Both the position numbers and the translations under genes were made by a program. Source: Watersipora subatra (taxonomy: Eukaryota; Bryozoa; Gymnolaemata; Cheilostomatida; Watersiporidae). From it: a stretch of 64,000 bases of DNA. The stretch spans positions 45,665,772-45,729,771 of the forward strand of contig NC_088714.1 of assembly GCF_963576615.1 (NCBI RefSeq), given 5' to 3'. Positions 1 through 10,503 of the stretch are shown here, one piece after another (position 1 is the stretch's first letter; each line of letters opens with the position of its first letter). The notes under the pieces were generated by a model that saw nothing but the letters and a program-made list of their open reading frames with translations, did no database searches and was not told where the DNA came from.

Positions 1-819
1 ATATATTTCATATCATTTTTCAAAATTTCCATTGTTAGTTAGCTATATAAATGCATAGTTTAACGAAACCCAGATCATTACTGATTGAGCTAGTTAATTT
101 TGGTTGCATGTCAGCGGATGCTGCACTTTTTGTTTTGTTTCAGAAAACAACCTGAATAATTAGAATAAGGTAGATGTGCTGGTGCTAAACCACTAATAAT
201 TGACAAATTATGAGGAAAGCAGTTGCTGCAGTTAAAACCAAACATACCACAGATAAAGCAAAGCTCACAACTATTGCAAACCTGCTAAGTAAACAGCTAG
301 AAAACACCAGACTTACAATTTCTACGCTAGTAATCAGTGATTAGAAATGGCTCATCTCATTTGCCTCAAGTATTGTCATGTGATGAGCATTGTATAATTA
401 GTAGTTTCACTTTGATGACAATGCAGATTAGGTTCCTGGACCACCTGACCATTAAATTGCTGTTAGTTTCTGTCTCTAAGCCTTTTATACAAGCCTGGTC
501 ATGAGAATAGCAGCAAACATTAACTCTGAATCTGATGAAAGTCTATAGATACTAAAATTTTAATATTTTAATAATGTAATTCATCATGATATATAAGGGT
601 GTACAGAAAGAGTTATGTTCTCATTATAGCTCAAATCAAAATGAAAACACAAACCCAGTATTGGATGATTAAAATGATTGAACATTAAGTTTAGACAGCA
701 GCCATATCATATACATAGCTTATATGACTCACCAATGAATGTACATTCAGCTTTTTTGTTAATCAACCACAGGCTTTTAATAATGTATCTAATAGTTTAT
801 CTAATACTTTGCTTACCAG
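1..819. other. AT-rich non-coding stretch, no gene seen
   Basis: Short open frames only, none with domain-like composition, plausible splice signals or similarity to anything I recognise. No repeat structure stands out before position 820. Confidence 0.5.
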
Positions 820-1330
820 TTAGGATAATAGCTCTGATTATAGATTATATTGTAAAAAATAAGCTATAAGTTATATAAATAGCTATTATAGTTATATTGT
901 AAAAAATAAGCTATATTAATCTTTGCTCTATTTCTGGCCTTTTCACTTTTTTCATTTTACTCTTTTTTTAGAAAAGTGGATTCCGGCACTTGTAACTCTA
1001 AATTAAATTAGATTACTAATAATTCTCAAACTCACTTTTCTCAAAAAGTAGAAAATGATGATCTATTTGTTTCAGGCGGTACCACTTATTCACACATAAG
1101 TGCATCATTGCTATCTGTACGTAATGTTCGGCCGCATCAACATCATGTGATGCTGATCGAATTCCATGACCGAGAGTCTAATTTTTTTGTTATCACTTAT
1201 CAAGCTGTTCAATCTTGTAATGCTAAATGAGTGCACTCAGTTAAAGCAGTGCAGGCAGATCTATTGATAGTACACAATTAAACACTGCTATATTATGCTA
1301 TGCTGGCTGCCAAAGTTTACTAGACACACA
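820..1330 (+). repeat. Diverged direct repeat, partner at 42,115-42,740
   Basis: This stretch and 42,115-42,740 align in the same orientation through many shared blocks, such as TCTATTTCTGGCCTTTT, AAATGATGATCTATTT, GAGTGCACTCAGTTAAA and TATTATGCTATGCTGGCTGCC. Substitutions and small indels separate the blocks. No protein is visible. The partner carries two extra palindromes that this copy lacks. It may be an old segmental duplication or a non-coding transposon; the ends are not resolved. Confidence 0.7.
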
Positions 1331-1551
1331 GGCAAACCAAACAGAAACATCATATCTGAAATACTTTCTCACAATGACTTTTACAGTTTACTTCAAAGAG
1401 AAAATGTTGATCTACAAATAGAAATTTGCTGCTACAGTTTGCACCCATCACAAACTCTCAACAGCAAAAGATTTTGCATTTTTTAAAACCTTCAGAAATT
1501 TGACTACAGTATGACCACTGATAGTAGAAATAACAGTATAAACTGTGTCAG

Positions 1552-1708
1552 GTTTATATATATATTTATTTATATATATGTTTATATATATATTTATTTA
1601 TTTATATATATAAATATATATATAAACATATATATACATGTATATATACATATATTTTTATTTATTTATGTATATTTATTTATATATATATTTATATATA
1701 TATACTGG
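1552..1708. repeat. AT-rich low-complexity tract
   Basis: Runs of TATATATTTATTTATATA-type sequence. Open frames here give only I/Y/F-rich translations and are not genes. Confidence 0.85.
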
Positions 1709-1898
1709 TTTGAGAAAGTTTGAGCTATTTTTCCGTACCAAACTTTTATGAATACCTTCAAAATACTGTGAAGAGAAATTGCCATAAACTCAGTTTTCAC
1801 AGAAAAAGTAAACTCTGTTAAAAAAGAAATGTCATGATCAAAAATGACTATCAAATTTAAAATGTACAAATGTAAAACAATGTCTGAGGCTAAATAAT

Positions 1899-2030
1899 AC
1901 ATATACATTTTATACATATACATTTTATACATATACATTTTATACATATACATTTTATACATATACATATACATAATACATATACATAATACATATACAT
2001 AATACATAATACATAATACATATACATAAT
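1899..2030. repeat. 15-bp AT minisatellite
   Basis: About four to five head-to-tail copies of ACATATACATTTTAT, followed by shorter ACATATACATAAT and ACATAAT units. The reverse-strand frame translates as an artificial KMYMY repeat. Confidence 0.85.
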
Positions 2031-4860
2031 TGCAACTTTTGATGATTGCGAAATAATTACTGATCCTCAGTTGTTTTTAATACAAAATAATAGCAAAAGT
2101 TACTAACAAGTTTAGAATGGTTGCAAAATTTACTTCTTGGAGATTATAGTCATATAGGAATGTTATATAGCCTCATTTCTAAAACACTACAGAATTTTTA
2201 AAATTGAGATATAAAATTAATGCTTAAAACTGTCTGATATTTTGAACAACTGTCTCACAGCTGTCTCCTGAGCAATGATGCTACATGCCGCTCTGTTCTT
2301 GTAGACGTACTTTGTCAAAATAGAGGAATACTCAGCTAGCCCGCAAGCAGTCATGCAAAAAGTCTACAACTTTGTTGGTCTTGATTACTCTGAACCACCT
2401 GCACCACCTGTTTCTCCTTCACCTGCTAAGCCTATTTACTCAGACACAATAATTATGATGGATGCATTCTTTAAACCGTTCAACCGGCAGCTGAGAGACC
2501 TGCTTGGGGATGACAAGTGGCTTTATAACATATCTTAGATGGATATGCTTGACATACAGTTATTTTGGTGTTGAAAATTATTATGCTTTTTATTATAACT
2601 AACATCATGAGCGGGCATTGTGGATATTAAAATACAAGCAAAACTGTAACTTGAATGTTAAGTTTATGGTAAAGAGAAGACTACTCCAAACATCCATAAA
2701 ATAGTTTTGACGCTCAAAATATGTTTGGTATGTTTTCTTTGCGTAACTCATTTGGTGTTTTTGTTAATTCATAATATATTTCTCTGATGTTATTTAATCG
2801 GTGAAATCAATATGTGTTCTCTAATATTGTAATAATAAAATTATACTAGCTTATGATCAATCAATGGTATCAAAACTCCGACACAAGTTACTCAGAAAGT
2901 TGCACATCTGAACAGACGTGACACCCTAAACACATATGAGGCAAGCATATGCTATTAATACATGCAAGCGTGTGTAGTTGTCATGATGCAAACCATTTAA
3001 TGACTTAAGGATATAAAATTCTGAACTCTAAAAACCAGATTGTTCAGTTCAGACATAATCAGATACTGCAATGATATTTGGCTTATTCATGTCATCTGTA
3101 AGTAATATGATAGCAATTTCAAGACCAATTTCGATAAATAAGCTAGAATCATTTTGGACATACTTATTTAATGGCATCTCAGTTTACAGTTGTCTGAATT
3201 GAATCACTTTACAAACAATATACCATCATGGACTATAATAGATTAAAAATTAAATGAACGTGATGAACAGTTCGGCTTGAGATATCACTGCTACACTATA
3301 GACGAACTAAAACTCGGTCAACTGCCTCGTGTCGATATGATCCATTTGCATCTTTTGTATTCACTGATTTAGTAATTGAATGCCTTGCCTCAAATACTTT
3401 AATTTTAGTAGTAGTCAATCCAAAACGTTTTCAACTCTTTTACAGTATTAACTTCTAATATTAGTGAATATTTACATGAATTAGTTATCAAATGAATGGT
3501 GCCTATGAAAATATCTACATACCTTCAATAATCAGATTGTACGCCATACATACAATGTTTGCAAACATAGAAACTGGTAATCATGTATATACCTTAAAAC
3601 TTAATTTAAGCACCAAGTCCTTCTATTTTTCCACCCTTCTCTTGGAGTGGTGCTTTATTAGAAGCGATGTTCAATTAAATGGTGGCGTTTTATTTTTTCA
3701 GACACCTCGTCAGAATGTTGAGAAGATAATTTCAACTTTTTATCGGTGAATCGATCGTGGCCCATATTTGACACACTCCTTTGGGCAATGTGACATTAAC
3801 CCTTTTGGATGCAAGAAATCTGCTAACTTACCTCCAACTTGTAGAACTCTAAATAAATATGCCCAAGGAAGCTGATACATGTCTCTACCAGGTGATATTC
3901 ATTGTTTTCAATTAACCTTCAATGATCTTATAGCCTGCGTTGCAATTTGTTTTAGCTTTGAAGTTTTTATTTCATTTTAAGTTTGTATATTTTTTTATAA
4001 CTATATTTCACAAATTTGCATAAAGAACATTGCACTCATTGATATGATTGCTACAGTTTGCAGCCAAAACTGGCCTTTTATGTGAAATAGAAAATTTGTA
4101 AGCCTAGTTCAAATTAGGTAGTAAATGTAAACACGTAACTGATAGCAAAGGAAGTTCTAAATTACATTATTTTGACACGTTATTTACCACAATTATATTC
4201 TCATGCTCCAAGCAAGTTTCATGAAGTATTAACATGCCATGCAAGCGCTCGTGTAATTCACAACATTTTCAAGAGCGGAATGTGGCACTTGCTGCTTGAC
4301 ACTCAATAAATAATACCTACATATAAGATAACCTGGTTCACACCTTTTTCATTTAGCTGTAAAACATGTTTTATTAGGATTTGGTTTATCATTAACGTAG
4401 TTATTGCTAAACAACCTGTCAAGTTTGATATCATATGTCTATTCAACAAGGTCATCAGTTTAAACTTTCCCTCTTGCTCGTGGAACTGTTCTACAACTGA
4501 AAATGTTCCGAAACTGTGAATATGTTCTACGCCCAAAGTTGGGCTGTTTGTTATGCTGATCATAAATTTTTTTCTCCTAAATAGCACAACAGCATACAAC
4601 TAATCATTAAGTTATTGCTTCCACGACTATTTGAGGCTAAAAGTTTACCATGAAGTAGTAAAGATGAAGACTTTCCGATTCTCATAATGAACCTCCACCA
4701 CTTCATCGCTATCTCTCCCTTTTCCTTTTAACGCTCTCGGTTATCTGTCAGGCTTTCCTTCGCATATTTTATCATCAAATCTTGAAGACATACCCTTACA
4801 GTGGCACGAATTTCTCTAAGTGATCATTGTTTAATTAATGACCGACTTTTTGTTGTCTGT
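2030..4860. repeat. Inverted-duplication arm, outer part (left)
   Basis: The reverse complement of this stretch matches about 34,330-30,050 with many indels. Shared blocks include the sulfotransferase terminal exon (2,305-2,538 against 34,051-33,811), GAGCAATGATGCTACAT, ACCATCATGGACTATAAT, and the block around 4,303-4,830 against 30,600-30,090. The part at 3,060-4,100 also matches 31,690-32,790 and 20,700-22,300. The arm continues after the copia insertion, at 11,815. Confidence 0.75.
2305..2538 (+). CDS. Terminal exon of a CHST15-like carbohydrate sulfotransferase
   Basis: A 77-codon open segment ends at TAG 2,536-2,538. It begins right after a strong acceptor (pyrimidine-rich stretch ending TTCTTGTAG at 2,304). 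The translation contains YFVKIEEYSASPQAVMQKV, then NFVGLDY, a proline-rich loop, and FFKPFNRQLRDLLGD near the C-terminus. This matches the conserved C-terminal part of Golgi sulfotransferases of the GalNAc4S-6ST/CHST15 type (EDY segment, FLGL, then FxPxNxxLxxLLG). The frame at its start is phase 0, which fits the donor phase of the related exon at 35,080-35,304 (-). No upstream exon was found between 1 and 2,304, so this is either the end of a gene that starts outside the window or an orphan. A diverged inverted copy lies at 33,811-34,051. Family is well supported; exact substrate and activity are inference. Confidence 0.65.
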   Translation, partial: TYFVKIEEYSASPQAVMQKVYNFVGLDYSEPPAPPVSPSPAKPIYSDTIIMMDAFFKPFNRQLRDLLGDDKWLYNIS

Positions 4861-4953
4861 TTTAAAGGCAGTAGTTAAAGAAATTTTTTCATATAGTTTC
4901 GTAGAGGAACTGCATGAAATTTTGCTCATAAATAATATTTCAGTTTATAAAAT

Positions 4954-5146
4954 TGTTGAATATGTACTAGTTTTTGACTTTGACCACCGTCATTATCTTG
5001 TTTTGTATATAGCTGTTGTCATACTCTTTGTTCATATTGACTTACTCACCTGTTATGTAATTGTTATGTAATAATCCTTTTACTCTCTTGTCTCACTTAT
5101 GTAGTAAGTCAGTTGCTGTTTAGCTTTCAAATATACAAGAAGAACA
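4954..5146 (+). repeat. 5' LTR of the copia element
   Basis: 193 bp, TG...CA bounded, matching 11,601-11,794 almost base for base. It holds no coding sequence. A TTTGTATATAG stretch could serve as a TATA-like region, but that is only suggestive. Confidence 0.95.
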
Positions 5147-5160
5147 GGTTATGGGCCCAG
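5147..5160 (+). promoter_or_regulatory. Primer-binding site for an initiator-tRNA-Met fragment
   Basis: GGTTATGGGCCCAG starts at the base after the LTR. It is the reverse complement of the anticodon stem-loop of eukaryotic initiator tRNA-Met (CTGGGCCCATAACC), not of the tRNA 3' end. Drosophila copia is known to prime from a 5' half-molecule of this tRNA cut in the anticodon arm, and the same mechanism is inferred here. Confidence 0.85.
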
Positions 5161-5326
5161 ACAGGCAAACAAAGAAGCTGTACATGAGTTTGATACCAGA
5201 AAAAGGGTGATTGGCTATTATACTGACTGACCAACGACTGGTGAACCAGGAGTTAAACAATTGATACCATGAACAGTGAAACAAGCACTACTGAACCAGA
5301 ACATAGATTCTACCTATCATTCTACA

Positions 5327-5932
5327 ATGGATAGTGATAAATGGACAATAGATAAGTTGGACAGTCAGAACTATCAGACTTGGAAGTTCCAGATGAAACA
5401 CATTTTGCTGCTAAAGGATCTATACGATATCGTGGATGGTACTGAGAAAGCACCAGAAGGTTCAGCTGATCAAGCGCTGAAAACTCCTTTTAAATCCAGG
5501 TATCGTAAGGCTTTCTCAGTAATTGCTCTATCTGTTAGTACTGAACTTCTCTACTTAATAACAGATACAGAAGCACCTGATGTAGCATGGAAGCGGCTGC
5601 AAAACCATTTTGAACGTAAAATTGACAATGGCTGTGTAGGCAATGAATTTACGTTTATCACTCATCATAGCAATACATTTTCATTGCACTGTAGCTCATC
5701 CTGGCTAATTGACTCGGGAGCATCGTGTCATATGACACCTAACAGGGAAAGTTTTAATAGCTACAAGAAGCTAAAACAAATAGCAATGGTCAGCCTAGGT
5801 GATGGTCGAACAGTTGAAGCTGTGGGAGTTGGTGTTGTAAAAGTGATGCTAAAGCTCAATCGTAGAGTTCAATGTGCATCTGCATTTTACAATGTACTTC
5901 ATGTCCCTCAGCTAACAAGCAGTTTATTTTAA
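5327..5932 (+). pseudogene. Copia gag N-terminus joined to protease (deleted, stop-terminated)
   Basis: The first in-frame ATG is at 5,327 (MDSDKWTIDKLDSQNYQTW), a typical copia gag opening, followed by an INTDTEAPDVAWKRL-like capsid stretch (the copy reads ITDTEAPDVAWKRLQ). After about 97 residues the frame passes directly into the aspartic protease (SSWLIDSGASCHMT, active-site DSGA near residue 130). The C-terminal half of gag and the CCHC zinc knuckle are absent, so an in-frame internal deletion around 5,617 is inferred. The frame ends at TAA 5,930-5,932. The same frame reopens at once and continues into the integrase zinc domain, so this stop is a single-base lesion inside the original polyprotein. 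Confidence 0.85.
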
Positions 5933-7366
5933 GTTCGAGCTGCCACTCAGAAAGGCTACATTGTTCAGTTCGGCCATGCTCGATGTTGGATTAAGGATGC
6001 TAGTGGTCGAGTTAGGGCCATGGGATCACTAGCTAATAAGCTGTTCAGTCTAGACTGTGTACAAACTGAAACTCAATATGCAAACATTGCTAGCACAGAG
6101 ATTTGGCATCAACATCTAATACATGTGAATAACACTACTCTGAAAAAACTGAGTAAAGGAAATATAGTCTGTGCTACAAGCTTACCCGCAATAGACATTT
6201 CTTTTTGTAAAGGCTGTGCTGAAGGAAAGATGACTCGTAAACCCTTCAAACCTGTGGGAGATATCAAGGCTACCCAGAAGCTGGAACTAGTGCATTCTGA
6301 CGTTTGTACAATGGAAACAGAACCAATTGGAGGTAGCAAATACTTTGTTACCTTTATAGACGATTTTTCTAGATGTTGTGCTGTGTATTTTCTTAGAAAC
6401 AAATCTGAGGTACCCGAGAAGTTCAAAGAGCTTGAAGCACATACAACCAACCAATCTGGAAAAACCATTAAAACACTGAGATCAGATAGAGGTGGTGAAT
6501 ACTTGTCTCAAGAATTTACCGACTACTTGAAATTTAAAGGTATTATTCATCATGAACTCACATCAGCTTACTCACCGGAACAAAATGGTGTTGCTGAGCG
6601 AATGAATAGAACTCTGTGTGAAGCAGCACGTTCAATGTTGTGCCATGCTAAATTGTCAAAGCAATACTGGGCTGAGGCCATTTCTACTGCTGCCTACGTT
6701 AGAAATCGGCTTCCTACTTCCTCACACAAGAATGATCTCACACCGTATGAGAAGTGGTATGAACGCAAACCCAATATAGACAATCTAAGAGTGTTTGGAT
6801 GTATTGCTTATGCTCATGTTCCAGATCAACTGCGACAGAAACTTGACAAGAAGTGCCAGAAGCTAAGGTTTATAGGATACAGCAAACAGTCAAAGGCATA
6901 CCGCCTGCTTGATGAATCGACTAGTAAAGTCACTACTAGGCGAGACGTGGTATTTGATGAAACAAACTTTACAAATACCGTTAAACCATCATGTGACCAA
7001 TATACAAAGCAGAAATCTATTCTTGTTGAAAATTCAGTAAATGAACAGACAACTCCAAACCTATCTGGACAATGCACTGGTGAAGGGCAACAGCGACGCA
7101 TATCTGCTCGCGAACGTAGACCTCCGGTTCGCTATGGAATTGATGAGTATGTAAGCCAGGCTCAACACGTCGCTCATCAAGCTGGTCACATAATTGAACC
7201 AGAGACATTCTCAGAGGCAAAACAAAGCTCTCAACATAAGGAATGGATAGAAGCTGCTAGGTGTGAGTATCAGCCACTGATAGGTAATAATACCTGGAAT
7301 CTTACAGAGTTACCTCAAGGACGTAGTGCTGTTGGATGCAAGTGGGTGTTTAAAGCTAAACATTGA
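5933..7366 (+). pseudogene. Copia pol: integrase and start of reverse transcriptase
   Basis: Open from the stop at 5,930 to TGA 7,364-7,366. Domains in order: GAG-pre-integrase zinc domain (WHQHLIHVNN... with CKGC, an HHCC set), integrase core with catalytic aspartates in LVHSDVCTM and FIDDFSR, then LRSDRGGEYLSQEF and SPEQNGVAERMNRTL, which carries the glutamate of the DDE triad (E593-type position after NGVAER context). Next come the copia integrase C-terminal GKP-like region (VFGCIAYAHVP) and the RT beginning (WNLTELPQGRSAVGCKWVFKAK). The TGA falls inside RT; the same frame continues after it. Confidence 0.9.
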
Positions 7367-7673
7367 GGTGACGGAACTGTAGAGCGATTCAAAGGTCGTC
7401 TAGTGGCTAAGGGTTATTCACAGCAGCATGGAATAGACTATCATGAGACATTCTCACCTGTTGATGGTTTTGCAACAATTCGTACGCTACTGGCATATGG
7501 CCTTAGTCGCAACATGTACATTCATCAAATGGACGTTGTAACTGCTTTTTTGAATGGCAGACTTGATGAAGAAGTCTACATGTCTCAACCAGAAGGTTTT
7601 ATTAAACCTGGATCTGAACATCTTGTGTGTAAACTCAACAAGTCTATTTATGGACTGAAGCAATCCCCTAGAT
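7367..7673 (+). pseudogene. Copia reverse transcriptase, middle part, cut by hAT insertion
   Basis: Continues the integrase/RT frame after TGA 7,364. [10 protein letters not shown]-type, [27 protein letters not shown] and [14 protein letters not shown] blocks are the classic Ty1/copia RT fingers and palm segments; the first aspartate of the RT active site is in [10 protein letters not shown]. The sequence stops at the hAT target duplication CCCTAGAT (7,666-7,673) and resumes at 10,504. Confidence 0.9.
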
Positions 7674-7991
7674 CAGTGCTGCCCAACGTCCGGCCCGCGG
7701 GCCGGATCCGGCCCATGAAGCCTTAGAATCCGGCCCGTGCGTCAGTCTTTAACTTATTCCTGTTATTAACGCAGAAGCTTACAACTGTTATTTTTCTTCG
7801 AAGATGATTGGCTACTAATCAATAGTTTTCAGTTTGAAGAATTCAGTAGCGTTAGGTCAAAAATTAGTGTCTTTGCTGACATTGAAAAATTGATAAAAAG
7901 TGAAGTATCACAGCGTGTACGATTGATTGATTCGATCGTCGAATCAAAAGCCTCAGGGTGCTCACCTCAGCTGGTTGAAGAAGGACTGCTG

Positions 7992-8065
7992 GGAAATTAC
8001 CATAGATATTTCAATAGAAAACGCTGAACTTTTTACCGCTTATTGAAATATCTATGGTATTTTCC
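7992..8065. repeat. 25-bp inverted repeat in the hAT 5' leader
   Basis: Arms 7,992-8,016 and 8,041-8,065 are reverse complements with one mismatch (ACCATAGATATTTCAATA against TATTGAAATATCTATGGT) around a 24-bp loop. It lies between the left end and the transposase ATG. RNA from this region could form a stable hairpin; no function is known to me. Confidence 0.85.
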
Positions 8066-8233
8066 ACCGAGGCGCGCACGCCTTATTGACTTTCCGCATC
8101 AATAAAACTGGCTTTTGAGGTGATTCAATTTCAAATATACTCCAGCACAACCTTTGATAAGGAAGCCTTCTTATACCGATGAGCAAATTACAGTAGTTTC
8201 TTTTTCACAATAAATTTCAAATTTTGTTCATCC

Positions 8234-10048
8234 ATGGCGTCGGCTAGAAAAATCAGAAAAGTAGACAAGGAGAATCGCAGGTTTAACGAAGCATGGACAA
8301 ATTTGTATTTCTTTGTGGAATCAAATGCAAAATGTCTTTGTCTGATCTGTGGTGAAACAGTCGCAGTTCTAAAAGCTGAAAATGTGAAACGGCATTACAC
8401 ATTAAAGCACGCTTCGACCCATAATCGTTATGAAGGAGATCAACGCAAGGAGAAAGCACTTTTACTTCAAAAGAATTTAGTCTCACAACAGAACATTTTT
8501 CGGAAAGTAGATGATGAATCGAAAAAGTACGCCAAAGTGAGTTTCGTCATTGCTGAAAAGATTGCACGCAACATGAAACCTTTTTCGGAAGGAGATTTTG
8601 TCAAAGAATGTATCACCTCGGCGATTGAAATTCTGTGCCCAGAGAAAGAGAAAGCTATAAAATGTGTTAGCTTGTCGCGTAATACAATAACCCGAAGGAT
8701 TGAAGAACTGGCCAAAAATACGAAAATGCAGTTGAACGAACTTTGTAAAAACTTCGAAACTTACAGCATTGCCATCGACGAATCTACTGACATTACTGAT
8801 ACACCACAACTGGCGATTTTCGTGAGAGGTGTTGATTCAACTTTTAATATCACTGAAGAATTACTTGCTCTATGCCCCATGAAAGGAAATTGCACGGGTG
8901 CTGCTGTTTTCAAAGAAATCGACACTGCACTCGAAAAGGCGGGACTGACTTATGATCGTCTGGTGGGAATTGCTACCGATGGTGCACCGGCCATGATCGG
9001 CAAGGAGCAAGGCTTGCGTGGTTTCATCCAAAGAAAACTGGAATCCCTGAATGTGAGTAAAGACCAAATATTGTGGTACCATTGCATTATACATCAGGAA
9101 TCACTTTGCTCCAAAATCTTTAAGTTTGATCACGTCATGGATAATGTCGTGAAAGCTGTCAACTTCATTAGGAGTCGTGCATTGAATCATCGACAGTTTC
9201 GAAATTTTCTCGATGAGATAAACGCCGAATTTTCTGGCATTCCTTACTTTACCGAGATCAGGTGGCTCAGCCGTGGACGTACTTTGAAACGCTTTTACGA
9301 TATTCGAGAACATGTGGCAGCATTTCTTGAAGCAAAAGGAAATTTATGCATCAATTTTGATGACGACAAATGGATGAATGATTTTTCTTTTCTGGTGGAC
9401 ATTACAGACAAACTGAATGAGTTGAATGTGCGGTTACAAGGAAAAGAAAAACTCATCCATAATTTGTTTGGGGAGGTGACAGCTTTCCAAAAGAAACTGG
9501 ATTTGTGGATTGCTCAAATTGCTGACAGCAATTATGCCCACTTTCCTTGCCTTCAGAAACAGTCGCACATTTCAACCATGAACCGGGAATTCTTTGTGAG
9601 TGAGTTAAAACGGATGCAGGAAGAATTTGCCAGGAGATTTAAGGATTTCCGTGCTTGTGAAGACCAGCTGAAATTTTTTTCAATGCCTTTTGACGTGGAT
9701 CCTGCTGATGCCCCCGTTGAGCTTCAAATGGAATTGAATGAATTACAAAGTGATTTTGATGTCAAGAGTCAATTTTTAAATAGGAATCTGATGGACTTCT
9801 ACAAATACGGTCTGCCTCACACTCAATTTCCAAATCTTACATGCTACGCAAAACGCTTTCTCGTTTTGTTCGGTTCGACATGGATGTGTGAATATCTCTT
9901 CAGTCGCATGCAATTAATAAAATCGAACAAAAGAAATTCTTTGAGTGACGCTCACCTCGAAGATGAACTCCGACTGGCCTTAACAAATATTCCGGCAGAC
10001 ATCGAAAAGCTTCTTGATGACTCGAAACAATTTCAAGTTTCTCACTGA
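8234..10048 (+). CDS. hAT transposase, GTF2IRD2/Charlie8-like
   Basis: 604 residues from ATG 8,234 to TGA, with no internal lesions. An N-terminal BED/C2H2-like finger (CLICGETVAVLKAENVKRH and the following HxxxxH at residues ~36-60) should bind DNA. The RNase-H-like catalytic core carries YSIAIDESTDITDTPQ (first D, ~residue 180), VGIATDGAPAMIGKEQ (second D, ~residue 247) and, after the helical insertion, the hAT C-terminal motif WMCEYLFSRMQLIKSNKRN with the glutamate and the dimerisation region (~residues 545-575). It closely resembles the hAT relatives that gave rise to vertebrate GTF2IRD2. It would cut and paste the surrounding TIR element in the nucleus. Intact frame, ends and target duplication suggest late arrival; activity is untested. 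Confidence 0.93.
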   Translation: MASARKIRKVDKENRRFNEAWTNLYFFVESNAKCLCLICGETVAVLKAENVKRHYTLKHASTHNRYEGDQRKEKALLLQKNLVSQQNIFRKVDDESKKYAKVSFVIAEKIARNMKPFSEGDFVKECITSAIEILCPEKEKAIKCVSLSRNTITRRIEELAKNTKMQLNELCKNFETYSIAIDESTDITDTPQLAIFVRGVDSTFNITEELLALCPMKGNCTGAAVFKEIDTALEKAGLTYDRLVGIATDGAPAMIGKEQGLRGFIQRKLESLNVSKDQILWYHCIIHQESLCSKIFKFDHVMDNVVKAVNFIRSRALNHRQFRNFLDEINAEFSGIPYFTEIRWLSRGRTLKRFYDIREHVAAFLEAKGNLCINFDDDKWMNDFSFLVDITDKLNELNVRLQGKEKLIHNLFGEVTAFQKKLDLWIAQIADSNYAHFPCLQKQSHISTMNREFFVSELKRMQEEFARRFKDFRACEDQLKFFSMPFDVDPADAPVELQMELNELQSDFDVKSQFLNRNLMDFYKYGLPHTQFPNLTCYAKRFLVLFGSTWMCEYLFSRMQLIKSNKRNSLSDAHLEDELRLALTNIPADIEKLLDDSKQFQVSH

Positions 10049-10503
10049 TATTTTCGTTCATTACCGGTTTACATCTAAAATGAAATTGTTTTATTATTGA
10101 AATACAAAGCCATTTGAACAATGTTTTTTTTAATCTTGATAAATTGTTGAATTTATTTTATAGAATTTAAGGCACTAAATCAAAATTTCTAATGATCATT
10201 TCGTATTCATGTAATATCTGGAGACTATAATCTTTTGATAGCAATAAAAGTAATAGAAATACATGTAGTATCATATGTAGGACCCCCTATGTTTAAATTG
10301 AGTTATGAATTATAATTGTATAAAGGGTAATTTCTATAAATAAAAAATACAATCAATATTTACAGTTCTGAATACTTTTCCAAACCATTTCAAATAGTTC
10401 TATTAAAGAATGTAAGACTAGAAATGTGAGTCCGGCCCACTGGCGTCATTTTTTTTTAAATCCGGCCCATGTTCGGAAAAGGTTGGGCAGCACTGCCCTA
10501 GAT

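Larger units (their letters stand above)
7674..10495 (+). mobile_element. Complete autonomous-looking hAT transposon
   Basis: 2,822 bp, flanked by perfect 8-bp duplications CCCTAGAT (7,666-7,673 and 10,496-10,503). The perfect 14-bp terminal inverted repeat reads CAGTGCTGCCCAAC at the left and GTTGGGCAGCACTG at the right. Subterminal TCCGGCCC motifs occur at 7,689, 7,707, 7,729, 10,431 and 10,461, all in the same direction, plus one reversed copy at 7,699; such motifs are usual transposase-binding candidates. A single uninterrupted transposase frame lies inside. Excising the element with one target copy restores the interrupted copia frame, so the insertion is precise. Confidence 0.97.

Noticed and set aside
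1511-2007. Open frames rich in I, Y, M
   Set aside because: Translations of AT microsatellites; the same applies to 22,943-23,158 and 35,621-36,020.
2261-2304. Extending the sulfotransferase terminal exon back to the CACAG at 2,260
   Set aside because: That start gives an immediate stop after LSPEQ and the wrong frame; the pyrimidine-rich acceptor at 2,304 joins in phase to the known preceding exon type.
4838-5071. 77-codon frame crossing into the 5' LTR
   Set aside because: Half of it is LTR sequence; no protein similarity seen.
6109-9313. Minus-strand frames opposite copia pol and the hAT transposase
   Set aside because: Shadows of recognised plus-strand domains with no features of their own.
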